The notes under the pieces: generated by a model
The model's input: only the letters and a program-made list of their open reading frames with translations
Database searches by the model: none
Told to the model about the DNA's origin: nothing
Translations under genes and position numbers: made by a program
Shown: positions 34,746 to 43,012 of the stretch, in pieces
Layout: each line of letters starts with the position of its first letter
How positions within the stretch are numbered: the stretch's first letter is position 1
Assembly: GCF_016863615.1 (NCBI RefSeq)
Contig: NZ_BOPF01000013.1
Location: 218,760-282,759, forward strand
Origin: Virgisporangium aliadipatigenens
GTDB lineage: Bacteria; Actinomycetota; Actinomycetes; Mycobacteriales; Micromonosporaceae
Reading direction: 5' to 3'
DNA length: 64,000 nt

Positions 34746-34973
34746 ATGCTGAAGAAGCTGAATCCGACCAACGTCTTCCTGATCACGCTCGCCCTGATCC
34801 TGCTGTCGCTCTTCACGCCGGGGCCGCTCGGCGGGCTGCTCCTGCTGGTCGTGGCCGGATTGTCCGGCTGGCTGTTGATGAGCACGTGGTCGCGGCTGGA
34901 CCCGATGTCGCGCGGCATCCGCCTGGCGATCCTGGGGCTGATTGTGATCATCGCCGTACAGCGGTTCATCTGA
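34746..34973 (+). CDS. Small two-span membrane protein
   Basis: A 75-residue protein with two to three hydrophobic segments (VFLITLALILLSLFTPGPLG; LLLLVVAGLSGWLLM; IRLAILGLIVIIAV), common in actinobacteria and possibly of the DUF6703 type (uncertain). GAGGA precedes the ATG. It lies 47 bases before the zinc-uptake operon, but a separate Zur-like promoter follows it, so it is probably not part of that operon. Confidence 0.7.
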   Translation: MLKKLNPTNVFLITLALILLSLFTPGPLGGLLLLVVAGLSGWLLMSTWSRLDPMSRGIRLAILGLIVIIAVQRFI

Positions 34974-34984
34974 CCGCCCTCCAG

Positions 34985-35014
34985 TTGACAACGATTGTCA
35001 TTAGCGGTCACAGT
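34985..35014 (+). promoter_or_regulatory. Promoter with Zur-type operator for the zinc-uptake operon
   Basis: TTGACA at 34985-34990 is a consensus -35. A perfect palindrome TGACAACGATTGTCA (34986-35000, arms of 6 around a 3-base centre) overlaps it, matching the style of Zur/Fur-family boxes. A weak -10, CACAGT at 35009-35014, is 18 bases from the -35 and 6 bases before the GTG of znuA, so the message may be leaderless. Zur binding here would block RNA polymerase when zinc is plentiful. Confidence 0.75.
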
Positions 35015-35020
35015 GGGCTC

Positions 35021-35941
35021 GTGCGAAACAAGCTCGTAGCCTGCGCCGCCGCGTTCACCCTCCTGGTGAGCGGCTGTGCCGACGACCCCTCCGGCGCCGA
35101 GGACGGGAAGCTCTCCGTCGTCGCCGCGTTCTACCCGCTGCGCTACCTGGCCGAGCGCATCGGCGGCGACACCGTTCGGGTGACCGACCTGGCCAAGCCC
35201 GGCGTGGAGCCGCACGACCTGGAGCTCGAGCCGAAGCAGGTGGCCACCGTGGGCGCCGCCGACCTTGTCGTGTACCTCGCCGGGTTCATGCCGGCCGTCG
35301 ACGACGTGATCGCCGACGAGGCGAAGGGGAAGGCGTTCGACGTGGCGGGGGTCGAGCCGCTCGCCGACGCGCCGCCCGGCGCCGAGGAGGAAGAGGAGAG
35401 CGGCGAGAAGCACGCCAACGAGGGCAAGGACCCGCACGTGTGGCTCGACCCGACCCGCTTTGCCGCGATCGGTGACAAGCTCGCGGAGCGGCTCGCCACG
35501 GCCGACCCCGACCACGCCGAGGCGTACAAGGCCCGCGCGGCGGAGGTCCGCGGCCAGCTCACCGCGCTCGACGGGGAGTACACGAAGGCCCTCGCCACCT
35601 GCCAGCGGCGGGAGATCGTCACCTCGCACGCGGCGTTCGGGTACCTCGCGGCGCGCTACCGGCTGACGCAGGTGCCGATCAGCGGCCTGTCCCCCGAGGG
35701 GGAGCCGAGTCCGCAGCACGTCGCCGAGGTGGCCACAATGGCCAGGGAGAAGGGCGTGACCACCATCTTCTTCGAGACGTTGGTCAGCCCGAAGATCGCC
35801 GAAACCCTCGCCAAGGAGGTCGGCGCCAAGGCGGAGGTGTTGGACCCGTTGGAAGGCATCGAGGCCGGCTCGAACGCGGACTATCTTTCGGTGATGCGCC
35901 AGAACCTGGGCAAGCTCACCGCCGCACTGAGCTGTTCATGA
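35021..35941 (+). CDS. znuA: Zinc ABC transporter substrate-binding lipoprotein
   Basis: A 306-residue cluster A-I metal-binding protein. It has a lipoprotein signal peptide with lipobox LLVSGC (Cys near residue 19) and the family folds VVAAFYPLRYLAERIGGD and PGVEPHDLELEP, where the His is a metal ligand. Further ligand regions are DPHVWLDP and VTSHAAFGYLA, with a final acidic ligand near FFETLVSP. An acidic/His stretch (GAEEEEESGEKHANEGKD, about 124-141) is the typical metal-scavenging loop, though poor in His. It is first in the znuA-znuC-znuB-zur operon; its stop overlaps the ATPase start (ATGA). Confidence 0.93.
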   Translation: MRNKLVACAAAFTLLVSGCADDPSGAEDGKLSVVAAFYPLRYLAERIGGDTVRVTDLAKPGVEPHDLELEPKQVATVGAADLVVYLAGFMPAVDDVIADEAKGKAFDVAGVEPLADAPPGAEEEEESGEKHANEGKDPHVWLDPTRFAAIGDKLAERLATADPDHAEAYKARAAEVRGQLTALDGEYTKALATCQRREIVTSHAAFGYLAARYRLTQVPISGLSPEGEPSPQHVAEVATMAREKGVTTIFFETLVSPKIAETLAKEVGAKAEVLDPLEGIEAGSNADYLSVMRQNLGKLTAALSCS

Positions 35942-36687
35942 CGGTCGTTCACATCAGGGACGGGGTGGTCGCCTACGGCGGCCGCCCCGTCCTGCACGGC
36001 GTCGAGGCCCGGGTCGAGGCCGGCGAGACCGTCGCGGTCCTCGGCGCCAACGGTTCGGGCAAGTCCACCCTGGTCCGCGCGGCCCTCGGCCTGGTCCCCC
36101 TGCAGCGTGGTGAGATCTCCCTCTTCGGAACGCCGTTGCGCCGCTTCCGCGACTGGGGCCGGGTCGGATACGTGCCGCAGCGGCTCGGCGCCGGCAGTGG
36201 CGTGCCCGCGACGGTTCGCGAGGTGGTCAGCGCCGGACGGTTGGCCCGCCGGCGGTTGGGCCGGCCGGGGCGCGCCGCCGACCGGGACGCCGTGACGGCC
36301 GCGCTGGAATCCGTCGGGCTGGCCGCCCGGGCGGGAGATCAGGTCGACACGCTCTCCGGCGGGCAGCAGCAGCGGGTGCTCATCGCGCGCGCCCTCGCCG
36401 GCGGTCCCGACCTGCTCGTTCTCGACGAGCCCACGGCCGGGGTGGACGCCGGGAGCCAGACGGCGTTCGCGGAGGTGCTGCACATCTTCGGCGCGGCCGG
36501 CGGCACGATCCTCCTCGTCGCCCACGAACTCGGCCCGCTGGCGCCGCTCGTCGACCGCGCGATCGTGGTGCACGACGGCCGGATCGTGCACGACGGCGAC
36601 CTCCCCGAACCGGTGGGCCACCACGCCGCGTTCCACCACGAGCACCTCCACCCGCACGCCCCGGAAGAGACGAAGTCCCTCTGGTGA
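35938..36687 (+). CDS. znuC: Zinc ABC transporter ATP-binding protein
   Basis: A 249-residue ATPase: Walker A GANGSGKST (about 33-41), Q-loop YVPQRLGAG, signature LSGGQQQR (about 138-145), Walker B LLVLDEPTAGVD (about 158-169), switch His in LVAHELG. The C-terminus is His-rich (GHHAAFHHEHLHPHAPEE), a feature common in zinc-handling ATPases. It overlaps znuA by 4 bases upstream (ATGA) and znuB by 4 bases downstream (GTGA). Confidence 0.93.
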   Translation: MTVVHIRDGVVAYGGRPVLHGVEARVEAGETVAVLGANGSGKSTLVRAALGLVPLQRGEISLFGTPLRRFRDWGRVGYVPQRLGAGSGVPATVREVVSAGRLARRRLGRPGRAADRDAVTAALESVGLAARAGDQVDTLSGGQQQRVLIARALAGGPDLLVLDEPTAGVDAGSQTAFAEVLHIFGAAGGTILLVAHELGPLAPLVDRAIVVHDGRIVHDGDLPEPVGHHAAFHHEHLHPHAPEETKSLW

Positions 36688-37583
36688 ACCTCTTCGCGTA
36701 CGACTTCATGGTCCGCGCCCTCATCGGCGTGGTGCTGACCGGCCTGATCGCTCCCGCCATCGGCATCTACCTGGTGCAACGGCGGCTGTCGCTGATCGGC
36801 GACGGGCTCGGGCACGTGGCGTTGACGGGCGTCGGCGCGGGTCTGCTGTTCGGCCGGTCGCCGGTGATCGCCGCCGTGGTGGCCGCCGCGATCGGTGCCG
36901 TCGTCGTCGAACTGGTCCGCGAACGCGGCCGCACCTCCGGCGACGTGGCCCTCGCGATCCTGTTCTACGGCGGCATCTCCGGCGGGGTGATGCTGGTCAG
37001 CCTCTCCGCGGGTTCCAGCAACCGGAACCTGATGTCGTACCTGTTCGGCTCGCCGCTCACGACCTCGACCGAGGACCTGTACGTGATCGGTGTGCTCGCG
37101 GCGGCCGTGCTCGCGGTGGCGCTGTTCCTGCGGCCGTGGCTCTTCGCGGTCTGCCACGACGAGGAGTACGCGCGGGTCAGCGGGCTTCCGGTCCGTTCCC
37201 TCAACATCCTGATGGCGGTGACGACGGCGGTGACCGTCACCGCGGCGATGCGCACGGTGGGCCTGCTGCTCGTGAGCGCCCTCATGGTCATCCCCGTCGC
37301 GACGGCCCAGCGGATGAGCCGGGGTTTCGCCGCCACGATGGGGTGGGCGATGGCGCTCGGCGTGCTGACCGGCGTGACCGGCCTGTGGACCGCGTGGCAG
37401 GCGGACAGCGCGCCCGGGGCCACCATCGTGCTCGTCGCGATCGCGGCGTTCGTGCTGGTCACCGCCGGCATGGTGGTCAAGGGCCGGCTGGCCGGGCGGG
37501 AGCGGCCCGCGCCCGCCGCGGAGACCGAGCCGATCGAGTGCGCCATCGACAGGGCGGCGCAGCGGGATACCGTATCTGGGTGA
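36684..37583 (+). CDS. znuB: Zinc ABC transporter permease
   Basis: A 299-residue ABC-3 family permease with about eight spans (MVRALIGVVLTGLIAPAIGI; VIAAVVAAAIGAVVVELV; VLAAAVLAVALFLRPWL; VGLLLVSALMVIPVATAQ). The ABC-3 hallmark DGLGHVALTGVG is present near residue 40. GTG start overlaps znuC, and the stop overlaps the zur start (GTGA), so the whole operon is translationally coupled. Confidence 0.93.
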   Translation: MNLFAYDFMVRALIGVVLTGLIAPAIGIYLVQRRLSLIGDGLGHVALTGVGAGLLFGRSPVIAAVVAAAIGAVVVELVRERGRTSGDVALAILFYGGISGGVMLVSLSAGSSNRNLMSYLFGSPLTTSTEDLYVIGVLAAAVLAVALFLRPWLFAVCHDEEYARVSGLPVRSLNILMAVTTAVTVTAAMRTVGLLLVSALMVIPVATAQRMSRGFAATMGWAMALGVLTGVTGLWTAWQADSAPGATIVLVAIAAFVLVTAGMVVKGRLAGRERPAPAAETEPIECAIDRAAQRDTVSG

Positions 37584-37984
37584 GCAGCACTGACCACTCC
37601 CCCGCGCAGCGCAACACCAAGCAGCGGGGAGCCGTCGCCGCGGCACTGCGCGACGTCGAGGGCTTCATCAGCGCGCAGGACCTGCACGCCCAGCTGCGCT
37701 CGCGCGGCGAACGGGTCGGCCTCACCACCGTCTACCGCACGCTGCAGGCCCTCGCCGACGCCGGCGCCCTCGACGTCATGCGCCCGCCCGGCGGCGAACA
37801 CCTCTACCGGCGCTGCAGCGACGGGCACCACCACCACCTCGTGTGCCGTTCCTGCGGGGCGACCGTGGAGGTGCTCGGCCCGACCGTGGAGACCTGGGCC
37901 GACCGGGTGGCCGCCGAGCACGGCTACACCGACGTGGCCCACACATTGGAGATCTTCGGTACCTGCCCAGCGTGTAAACGCTGA
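37580..37984 (+). CDS. zur: Fur-family zinc uptake regulator
   Basis: A 134-residue metalloregulator: N-terminal winged helix (SAQDLHAQLRSRGERVGLTT, then VYRTLQALADAGALDVM, about 35-75), the regulatory-site His cluster DGHHHHLVCRSCG (about 85-97), and a second CxxC near the end (CPACK), giving the structural zinc site of two CxxC pairs. Being the last gene of the zinc operon behind a Zur-like box makes Zur far more likely than Fur, and implies autoregulation. Confidence 0.92.
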   Translation: MSSTDHSPAQRNTKQRGAVAAALRDVEGFISAQDLHAQLRSRGERVGLTTVYRTLQALADAGALDVMRPPGGEHLYRRCSDGHHHHLVCRSCGATVEVLGPTVETWADRVAAEHGYTDVAHTLEIFGTCPACKR

Positions 37985-38002
37985 AGGGCTCATCCTTCTT
38001 GC

Positions 38003-38617
38003 GTGAAGGTCTATGCCGAACGGCCGGGTGCCGCATTCCGTCAGGTGATCACCGACCTGCTGGTCGCGCTCTGGGTGTACGCCTGGGTGCGCGCCGCGTT
38101 CTTCGTGCACGAGTGGATCGACAAGCTGGCCGTGCCCGGGGAGAAGCTCGCGGGCGCCGGGGACCGGATGGCCGAGCAGCTGCGCGACGCGGGCAACAAG
38201 GCGGGTCGCGTGCCGGTGGCGGGCGACGATCTCAAGAAGCCGTTCACGAACGCGGGTGACGCCGCCTCGCAGGTCGCCGACGTGGGACGGGAACAGCAGG
38301 AGATCGTGCACCAGCTGGCCCTGGTCCTCGCGATCGGGCTGCTGGTGCTGCCGCTCGGCCTGGTCCTGCTCGTGTGGCTGCCCCGGCGGCTGCGCTGGAT
38401 GAGCCGCGCCGGAACGGCCGCCAAGCTGCGCACCGCCTCCGCCGGCCGGGACCTGCTGGCGCTGCGGGCGTTGGCGACGCAGCCGCTGGAAAGGCTCACC
38501 CGCCTCGACCCGGACATCGCGGCCGCCTGGCGGCGCGGCGACGGCGACGCGGTGCGCGCGCTCGCCGAGCTGGAACTGAGCGGCCTCGGCCTGCGCCGCC
38601 CGCGCACCAACAGGTAG
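38003..38617 (+). CDS. Conserved membrane protein, 204 aa
   Basis: Two hydrophobic segments (VITDLLVALWVYAWVRAAFF, about 15-34; LVLAIGLLVLPLGLVLLVWL, about 108-127) flank an extracytoplasmic helical stretch of about 70 residues; a basic cytosolic tail follows. The topology resembles small actinobacterial membrane proteins of unknown function. The GTG start follows zur by 18 bases and it may be read through from the zinc operon. A long hairpin follows its stop. Confidence 0.75.
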   Translation: MKVYAERPGAAFRQVITDLLVALWVYAWVRAAFFVHEWIDKLAVPGEKLAGAGDRMAEQLRDAGNKAGRVPVAGDDLKKPFTNAGDAASQVADVGREQQEIVHQLALVLAIGLLVLPLGLVLLVWLPRRLRWMSRAGTAAKLRTASAGRDLLALRALATQPLERLTRLDPDIAAAWRRGDGDAVRALAELELSGLGLRRPRTNR

Positions 38618-38646
38618 GCCGCGCACCGCTAGGTAGCCCGGCGCCA

Positions 38647-38707
38647 AAGTGGTGGGGCGTTACGCAGGTCTCGCCGCACTTTTGACCCGCGTAACGCCCC
38701 ACCACTT
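38647..38707. repeat. Long perfect inverted repeat between convergent genes
   Basis: Two 19-base arms, AAGTGGTGGGGCGTTACGC at 38647-38665 and its exact reverse complement at 38689-38707, are separated by 23 bases. It lies between the converging membrane-protein and acyl-CoA dehydrogenase genes and can act as a terminator for both. The stem is much longer than a normal terminator and has no U-tract, so it may instead be a copy of a dispersed palindromic element. Confidence 0.8.
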
Positions 38708-38711
38708 GCGC

Positions 38712-40613
38712 TCAGAGCTTGCGGCGCACGTCGTCCGAGGTCGAGGCGCCCGGCTGCCACTTCTGCACCCAGTCACCCGTGGCCGGCGGCGGCACGATGC
38801 CCTCCTCGAGGAACGCGTACCGCCCCGCCAGCACCCGCTTCGCCGCCTTCACGTCGATCGCGTCGGTGTTCTCCCAGAGCGCGTCGAAGAGCGCCTCGGC
38901 GCGCAGCCGCGCCTGCCGGCAGAACAGGTCGGCCAGTTCGACCCCTTCGGGACGGCTCGCCTTCTCGGAACGGGCCCGCACGCAGGCGGCGCTGATGGCG
39001 TACAGCTCCGCCCCGATGTCCACGATCCGCCCGAGGAACGCCTGCCGGTGCTCCATCGCGCCCTGCCAGCGGCTCATGCCGTAGAACGTCTCGCGCGCCA
39101 TGCGGCGGGCGGCCCGTTCGGCCCAGCGCAGGTGCCCGGCCAGCGGCCCGTACTCGCCGTACCCGCCCGGCAGCTGCCCACGGCCGACGGCCAGCGTGGG
39201 AAGCCACTTCGCGTAGAACCCGCTCGCCTTGCCGACGGCCTTCGCCTTCTTGCCGAGGTCCGCCTCCGGGTCGATGATGTCGCCGGCCACGGAGAGGTGT
39301 GCGTCGACGGCCTCGCGGGCGATCATCAGGTGCATGATCTCCGTGGAACCCTCGAAGATCCGGTTGATCCGCAGGTCGCGCAGCACCTGTTCGGCGGGGA
39401 TCGGGCGTTCGCCGCGGGCGGCCAGCGACTCGGCGGTCTCGTAGCCCCGCCCGCCACGGATCTGGATCAGTTCGTCGGCGACCTGCCAGGCGATCTCGCT
39501 GGCGTACAGCTTGACCAGGGCGGCCTCGATGCGGATGTCGTTGCGGGCGTCGTCGGCGAGCAGGCAGGAGACCTCCAGCATCGCCTCCATGCCGTAGGTC
39601 GACGCCGCGATGAACGCGATCTTCTTCGCCACCGCCTCGTGCCGGCCGACCGGGCGACCCCACTGGGTGCGTTCGGCGGCCCACTGGCGGGCCACGTGCA
39701 GGCACCACTTGCCGGCGCCGACGCACGAGGCGGGCAGCGAAAGGCGCCCGGTGTTGAGGGTGGTCAGGGCGATCTTGAGGCCCTGGCCCTCCTTCCCGAT
39801 CAGGTTCTCCTTGGGAACGCGCACGTCGTGGAAGCGGGTCACGCTGTTCTCCAGGCCGCGCAGGCCCATGAACGCGTTGCGCCGCTCGACGGTGACGCCC
39901 GGCGTGTCGGCCTCGACGACGAACGCGCTGATCCGGCCGTTCTCCGTCTTGGCCATCACGATCAGGATCGTGGCGAGGGTGCCGTTGGTGGCCCACAGCT
40001 TGACGCCGTTGAGCACGTAGTCGCCGTCGGCCGAACGCGTGGCGGTGGTCCCGAGACGGGCCGGGTCGGAGCCGACGTCGGGCTCGGTCAGCAGGAACGC
40101 GCTCACCTCCCCGCCGGCGAGCCGGGGCAGGAACTTCGCCTTCTGCTCCTCGGTCCCGAAGAGCTTCAGCGGCTGCGGCGCACCGATCGACTGGTGCGCC
40201 GAAAGAAGAGCACCCAGCGCCGGGTTGACCGAGCCGGTCAGCGCCAGTGCGCGGCAGTAGTGCAGGTTGGACAGGCCCAGCCCGTCGTGCTTGTCGTCGA
40301 TCTTCATGCCGAACGCGCCCAGCTCACCGAGGCCGCGGATGACCTCGTCGGGGATGCGTGCGTCGCGTTCGATGGCGAGGCCGTCGACCTCGCTCTCCAG
40401 GTAGCCGCGCAGCCTCCCGATGAACTCCTCGGCGCGCGCGGTGCGCTCCGGGTCGGGCTGGGGCAGCGGGTCGATCAGGTCGAGCCGGAGCCGGCCGAGG
40501 AACAGTTCCTTGCCGAAGCTCGGTTTGCGCCACTCGGTCTCGCGCGCGGCCTCGGCGACCTGCCGGGCTTCCTTCTCCGAGACCTGGGCGCCGTGCGGGT
40601 CGGTGGTCGTCAC
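38712..40613 (-). CDS. Acyl-CoA dehydrogenase family protein
   Basis: A 633-residue FAD enzyme, long like VLCAD/FadE types. It shows an N-terminal helical domain (about 60-180), middle beta domain with FAD/substrate contacts (AFLLTEPDVGSDPARL, about 171-186; LWATNGTLATI), and C-terminal helical domain with the catalytic-Glu motif (RINRIFEGSTEIMHLMIARE, about 425-444). The last ~170 residues are an extra helical domain as in very-long-chain enzymes. It probably performs the first step of beta-oxidation with transfer to ETF. GTG start with GGGAG upstream. Confidence 0.92.
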   Translation of the reverse strand: MTTTDPHGAQVSEKEARQVAEAARETEWRKPSFGKELFLGRLRLDLIDPLPQPDPERTARAEEFIGRLRGYLESEVDGLAIERDARIPDEVIRGLGELGAFGMKIDDKHDGLGLSNLHYCRALALTGSVNPALGALLSAHQSIGAPQPLKLFGTEEQKAKFLPRLAGGEVSAFLLTEPDVGSDPARLGTTATRSADGDYVLNGVKLWATNGTLATILIVMAKTENGRISAFVVEADTPGVTVERRNAFMGLRGLENSVTRFHDVRVPKENLIGKEGQGLKIALTTLNTGRLSLPASCVGAGKWCLHVARQWAAERTQWGRPVGRHEAVAKKIAFIAASTYGMEAMLEVSCLLADDARNDIRIEAALVKLYASEIAWQVADELIQIRGGRGYETAESLAARGERPIPAEQVLRDLRINRIFEGSTEIMHLMIAREAVDAHLSVAGDIIDPEADLGKKAKAVGKASGFYAKWLPTLAVGRGQLPGGYGEYGPLAGHLRWAERAARRMARETFYGMSRWQGAMEHRQAFLGRIVDIGAELYAISAACVRARSEKASRPEGVELADLFCRQARLRAEALFDALWENTDAIDVKAAKRVLAGRYAFLEEGIVPPPATGDWVQKWQPGASTSDDVRRKL

Positions 40614-40700
40614 GGCAACTCCCTTCGGGCGTTCGTGGCATGCACCTTACCCGCGAGTAGCATTCGGAAACAGGCCCTTGCGCGCGGCTAAGGTAGATCG

Positions 40701-41426
40701 ATGACACGCACAGTCGTCGTATCCGGCGGGGGCACCGGGATCGGCCGGGCGGTGGCGGAGACGTTCGCCGCCGACGGGGACAAAGTGGTGATCACCGGCC
40801 GTCGCGCCGACGTGCTCGAACGGGCCGTGGCCGAGATCAAGGGCGACGTGAGCGCCGTACCGGCCGACCTGACCGTTCCCGATGACGTGCGGCGGGTCGC
40901 CGAGAGCGTCGACGCCGTGGACGTCATCGTCAACAACGCCGGGGCCGGATCGTCGTTCGGGCCCCGGGAGACCCTCGAGGAGCACGCCGCCGCCTGGCGC
41001 CGCGAGCTCGACCTGAACGTCCTCACCGCTGTGCTGCTCACCGAGGCGCTGCTGCCCAAACTGACCCGACCGGGCGGCCGGATCATCGGGATGAGTTCGA
41101 TCGCGGCGCTGCGCGGGGGCGGCGGGGCGTACAGCGCGGCGAAGGCGGCGCTGCACGGCTGGTGTCTCGCGCTCGCCGGCGACCTGGGCCCGGAGGGCAT
41201 CACCGTCAACGTCGTCGCGCCCGGGTTCATCGCCGAGACCGAGTTCTTCGGCGGGCGCATGTCGCCCGAGGGCTACGCCTCGCGGGTGCGCAGCACCGTC
41301 GTCGGCCGGGCCGGCGCACCCGAGGACGTCGCGGCGATGGTGCGCTACCTGGCGTCGCCCGAGGCCGGGTTCGTCACCGGGCAGGTGCTCCAGATCAACG
41401 GCGGCGCGCTCTTCGGCCGCGGCTGA
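40701..41426 (+). CDS. SDR family NAD(P)-dependent oxidoreductase
   Basis: A 241-residue classical short-chain dehydrogenase: cofactor site SGGGTGIGRAVAE (about 8-20), NNAG (about 77-80), catalytic Ser in IIGMSSIAAL and YxxxK in AYSAAKAAL, then PGFIAETEFF. The C-terminal INGG is typical. The substrate is unknown; FabG-like ketoreductases are closest in style. The ATG follows TAAGGT by 6 bases, so it is probably leaderless. Its stop abuts the stop of the converging hydrolase gene (TGATCA). Confidence 0.92.
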   Translation: MTRTVVVSGGGTGIGRAVAETFAADGDKVVITGRRADVLERAVAEIKGDVSAVPADLTVPDDVRRVAESVDAVDVIVNNAGAGSSFGPRETLEEHAAAWRRELDLNVLTAVLLTEALLPKLTRPGGRIIGMSSIAALRGGGGAYSAAKAALHGWCLALAGDLGPEGITVNVVAPGFIAETEFFGGRMSPEGYASRVRSTVVGRAGAPEDVAAMVRYLASPEAGFVTGQVLQINGGALFGRG

Positions 41427-42251
41427 TCACACGCTCCGGGTGCGGTCGATGATCGCGCCCGCCAGCGCGGCGGGTGCCTGTTCGGCGATCCAGTGGGTCA
41501 CGCCGCCCAGCGTCACCATCCGGTAGTCGGCGCTCACGTGCGCGGCGCAGCCGTGTGCGGCCGTCGGGCCGATCGCCACGTCGCCGTCGCTCCACACGAA
41601 CGTCGTCGGCACCGACACCGGCGTCGGATCACCGGAGACCCGGCGGTTGTAGGCGCGGTACCAGTTCAGGGCGGCGGTGAGTGCGCCCGGCTCGCGCAGC
41701 GGCTCCACGTAGCGTGCACTGGAGACCCGGGCGTCGTCGAACAGCCGGCGCAGCCGCGCGGCGTCGTCGGCGAGCAGCACCTCCTCGGCCTTGCCCTGCT
41801 GGCGGAACAGCAGGATGTACGAGGAGCGCCGCTGCTGGTCGGGGTCGTCCCGGACGGCAGTGTCGAACGCGGCCGGATGCGGCACCGACACGGCCGTCCA
41901 GGTCAGCACGCGCGCGGCGTGGTGGGCGGCGAGCCGCCAGCCCACCACCGCACCCCAGTCGTGCCCGACGACGTGCGCCCGGTCGATGCCGAGGGCGTCC
42001 AGGAGAGCGAGCGCGTCGGCGGCCAGTTCGTCCACGTGGTAGGCCTCGACCTCGGAGGGGCGCGCGCCCGGCGAGTAGCCCCGCTGGTCGGGCGCGATCG
42101 TGCGCAGCCCCGCCGCGTGCAGGAACGGCACCACCGGCGCCCACATGTGCCGGTTCTCCGGGAAGCCGTGCAGGAGCAGCACCGGCGGGCCGTCCTCGGG
42201 ACCCGCCACGTCGACGTCGAACGTCAGGCCCCGGGTCGTTACGCGGATCAT
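41427..42251 (-). CDS. Alpha/beta hydrolase (epoxide-hydrolase/haloalkane-dehalogenase-like)
   Basis: A 274-residue hydrolase: oxyanion motif LLLHGFPENRHMW (about 29-41), nucleophile elbow VVGHDWGAVVGW with Asp as nucleophile (about 94-105), and catalytic His in LGGVTHWIAEQ near 250. An Asp nucleophile with HGFPE and GHDWG is the signature of soluble epoxide hydrolases and haloalkane dehalogenases rather than esterases. The ATG overlaps the stop of the upstream TIGR03943 gene (ATGA). Confidence 0.88.
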   Translation of the reverse strand: MIRVTTRGLTFDVDVAGPEDGPPVLLLHGFPENRHMWAPVVPFLHAAGLRTIAPDQRGYSPGARPSEVEAYHVDELAADALALLDALGIDRAHVVGHDWGAVVGWRLAAHHAARVLTWTAVSVPHPAAFDTAVRDDPDQQRRSSYILLFRQQGKAEEVLLADDAARLRRLFDDARVSSARYVEPLREPGALTAALNWYRAYNRRVSGDPTPVSVPTTFVWSDGDVAIGPTAAHGCAAHVSADYRMVTLGGVTHWIAEQAPAALAGAIIDRTRSV

Positions 42252-43012
42252 TCCTCGTACTGGTTGTGCGGGGCCGGGATGGGGTGGGACTCCGTCACGT
42301 CGAGGTACGGGATCACCCCGTCGTTGACGACGTCCTTGACGGTGCGGTCGGTGTAGGTCCCGGTGACCTCGAGCCAACTGTCGGCGGCAAGGCCGGCCGG
42401 CACCGCACCGGCGAGCCCGATCTTGATCGGCCGGGCGTCGGCGGCACAGCAGCTCAGCACCATGCGGGCCAGGTACGGGGCGCCGTCCTCGCCGATCAGC
42501 ACGAAGCCGGAGAGCTTGATCTTCCGGTCGCCGAGCGACTTGCCGTCGTCGTACACGGCGCGGGTGGCGTAGTCGATCACGCTGATCCGCACCGGGTCGC
42601 CGGCGGGCAGCGGCGGGAACTCCGACACCTCCTGGATGGCGGTGCCGCTGCGGCCGGCCGCGTAGGAGCCGAGCGCCGGCGGCGCGACCAGGAGCAGCGC
42701 GAAGACGGGCAGCACGAGCAGCCACGCCACCTTCGGGTCGTGGGAGTGCCCGTGCCCGTCGTGCTCGTCGGCGTGCTCCGCCGCTTCCACGAAGCCGTCC
42801 GGAACGGCGCCGCCCGAAGCGGGAACGACCTTGCGCGGGCGCAGCTCGTACCAGAGCGTCGTCACCGCCGCCGCCACCAGCAGCAGCCCGGCCACGATCA
42901 GGAACGGCCGCAGCCCCTCCTTCACGTACCGCAGGTAGAGATCGGTCACGCTCGCCCGCAGGATCGCCCCGCCGACGAGTAGGAGCACCACGGCCTGCGC
43001 CTGCCGGTTCAA
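42248..43012 (-). CDS. TIGR03943 family membrane protein (DUF1980, partner of the UPF0718-type permease)
   Basis: A 254-residue protein with two N-terminal spans (AVVLLLVGGAILRASVTD; FLIVAGLLLVAAAVTTLWYE), a His/Asp-rich cytosolic or loop segment (HADEHDGHGHSHDPK), a third span (VAWLLVLPVFALLLVA) and a soluble C-terminal domain with a paired-Cys element (VLSCCAADARP). The start appears to be TTG at 43012, overlapping the permease stop as TTGA; an internal GTG a few codons later is the alternative. The family always pairs with the preceding permease type. The His-rich stretch argues for metal handling, which is inference. Confidence 0.85.
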   Translation of the reverse strand: MNRQAQAVVLLLVGGAILRASVTDLYLRYVKEGLRPFLIVAGLLLVAAAVTTLWYELRPRKVVPASGGAVPDGFVEAAEHADEHDGHGHSHDPKVAWLLVLPVFALLLVAPPALGSYAAGRSGTAIQEVSEFPPLPAGDPVRISVIDYATRAVYDDGKSLGDRKIKLSGFVLIGEDGAPYLARMVLSCCAADARPIKIGLAGAVPAGLAADSWLEVTGTYTDRTVKDVVNDGVIPYLDVTESHPIPAPHNQYEE

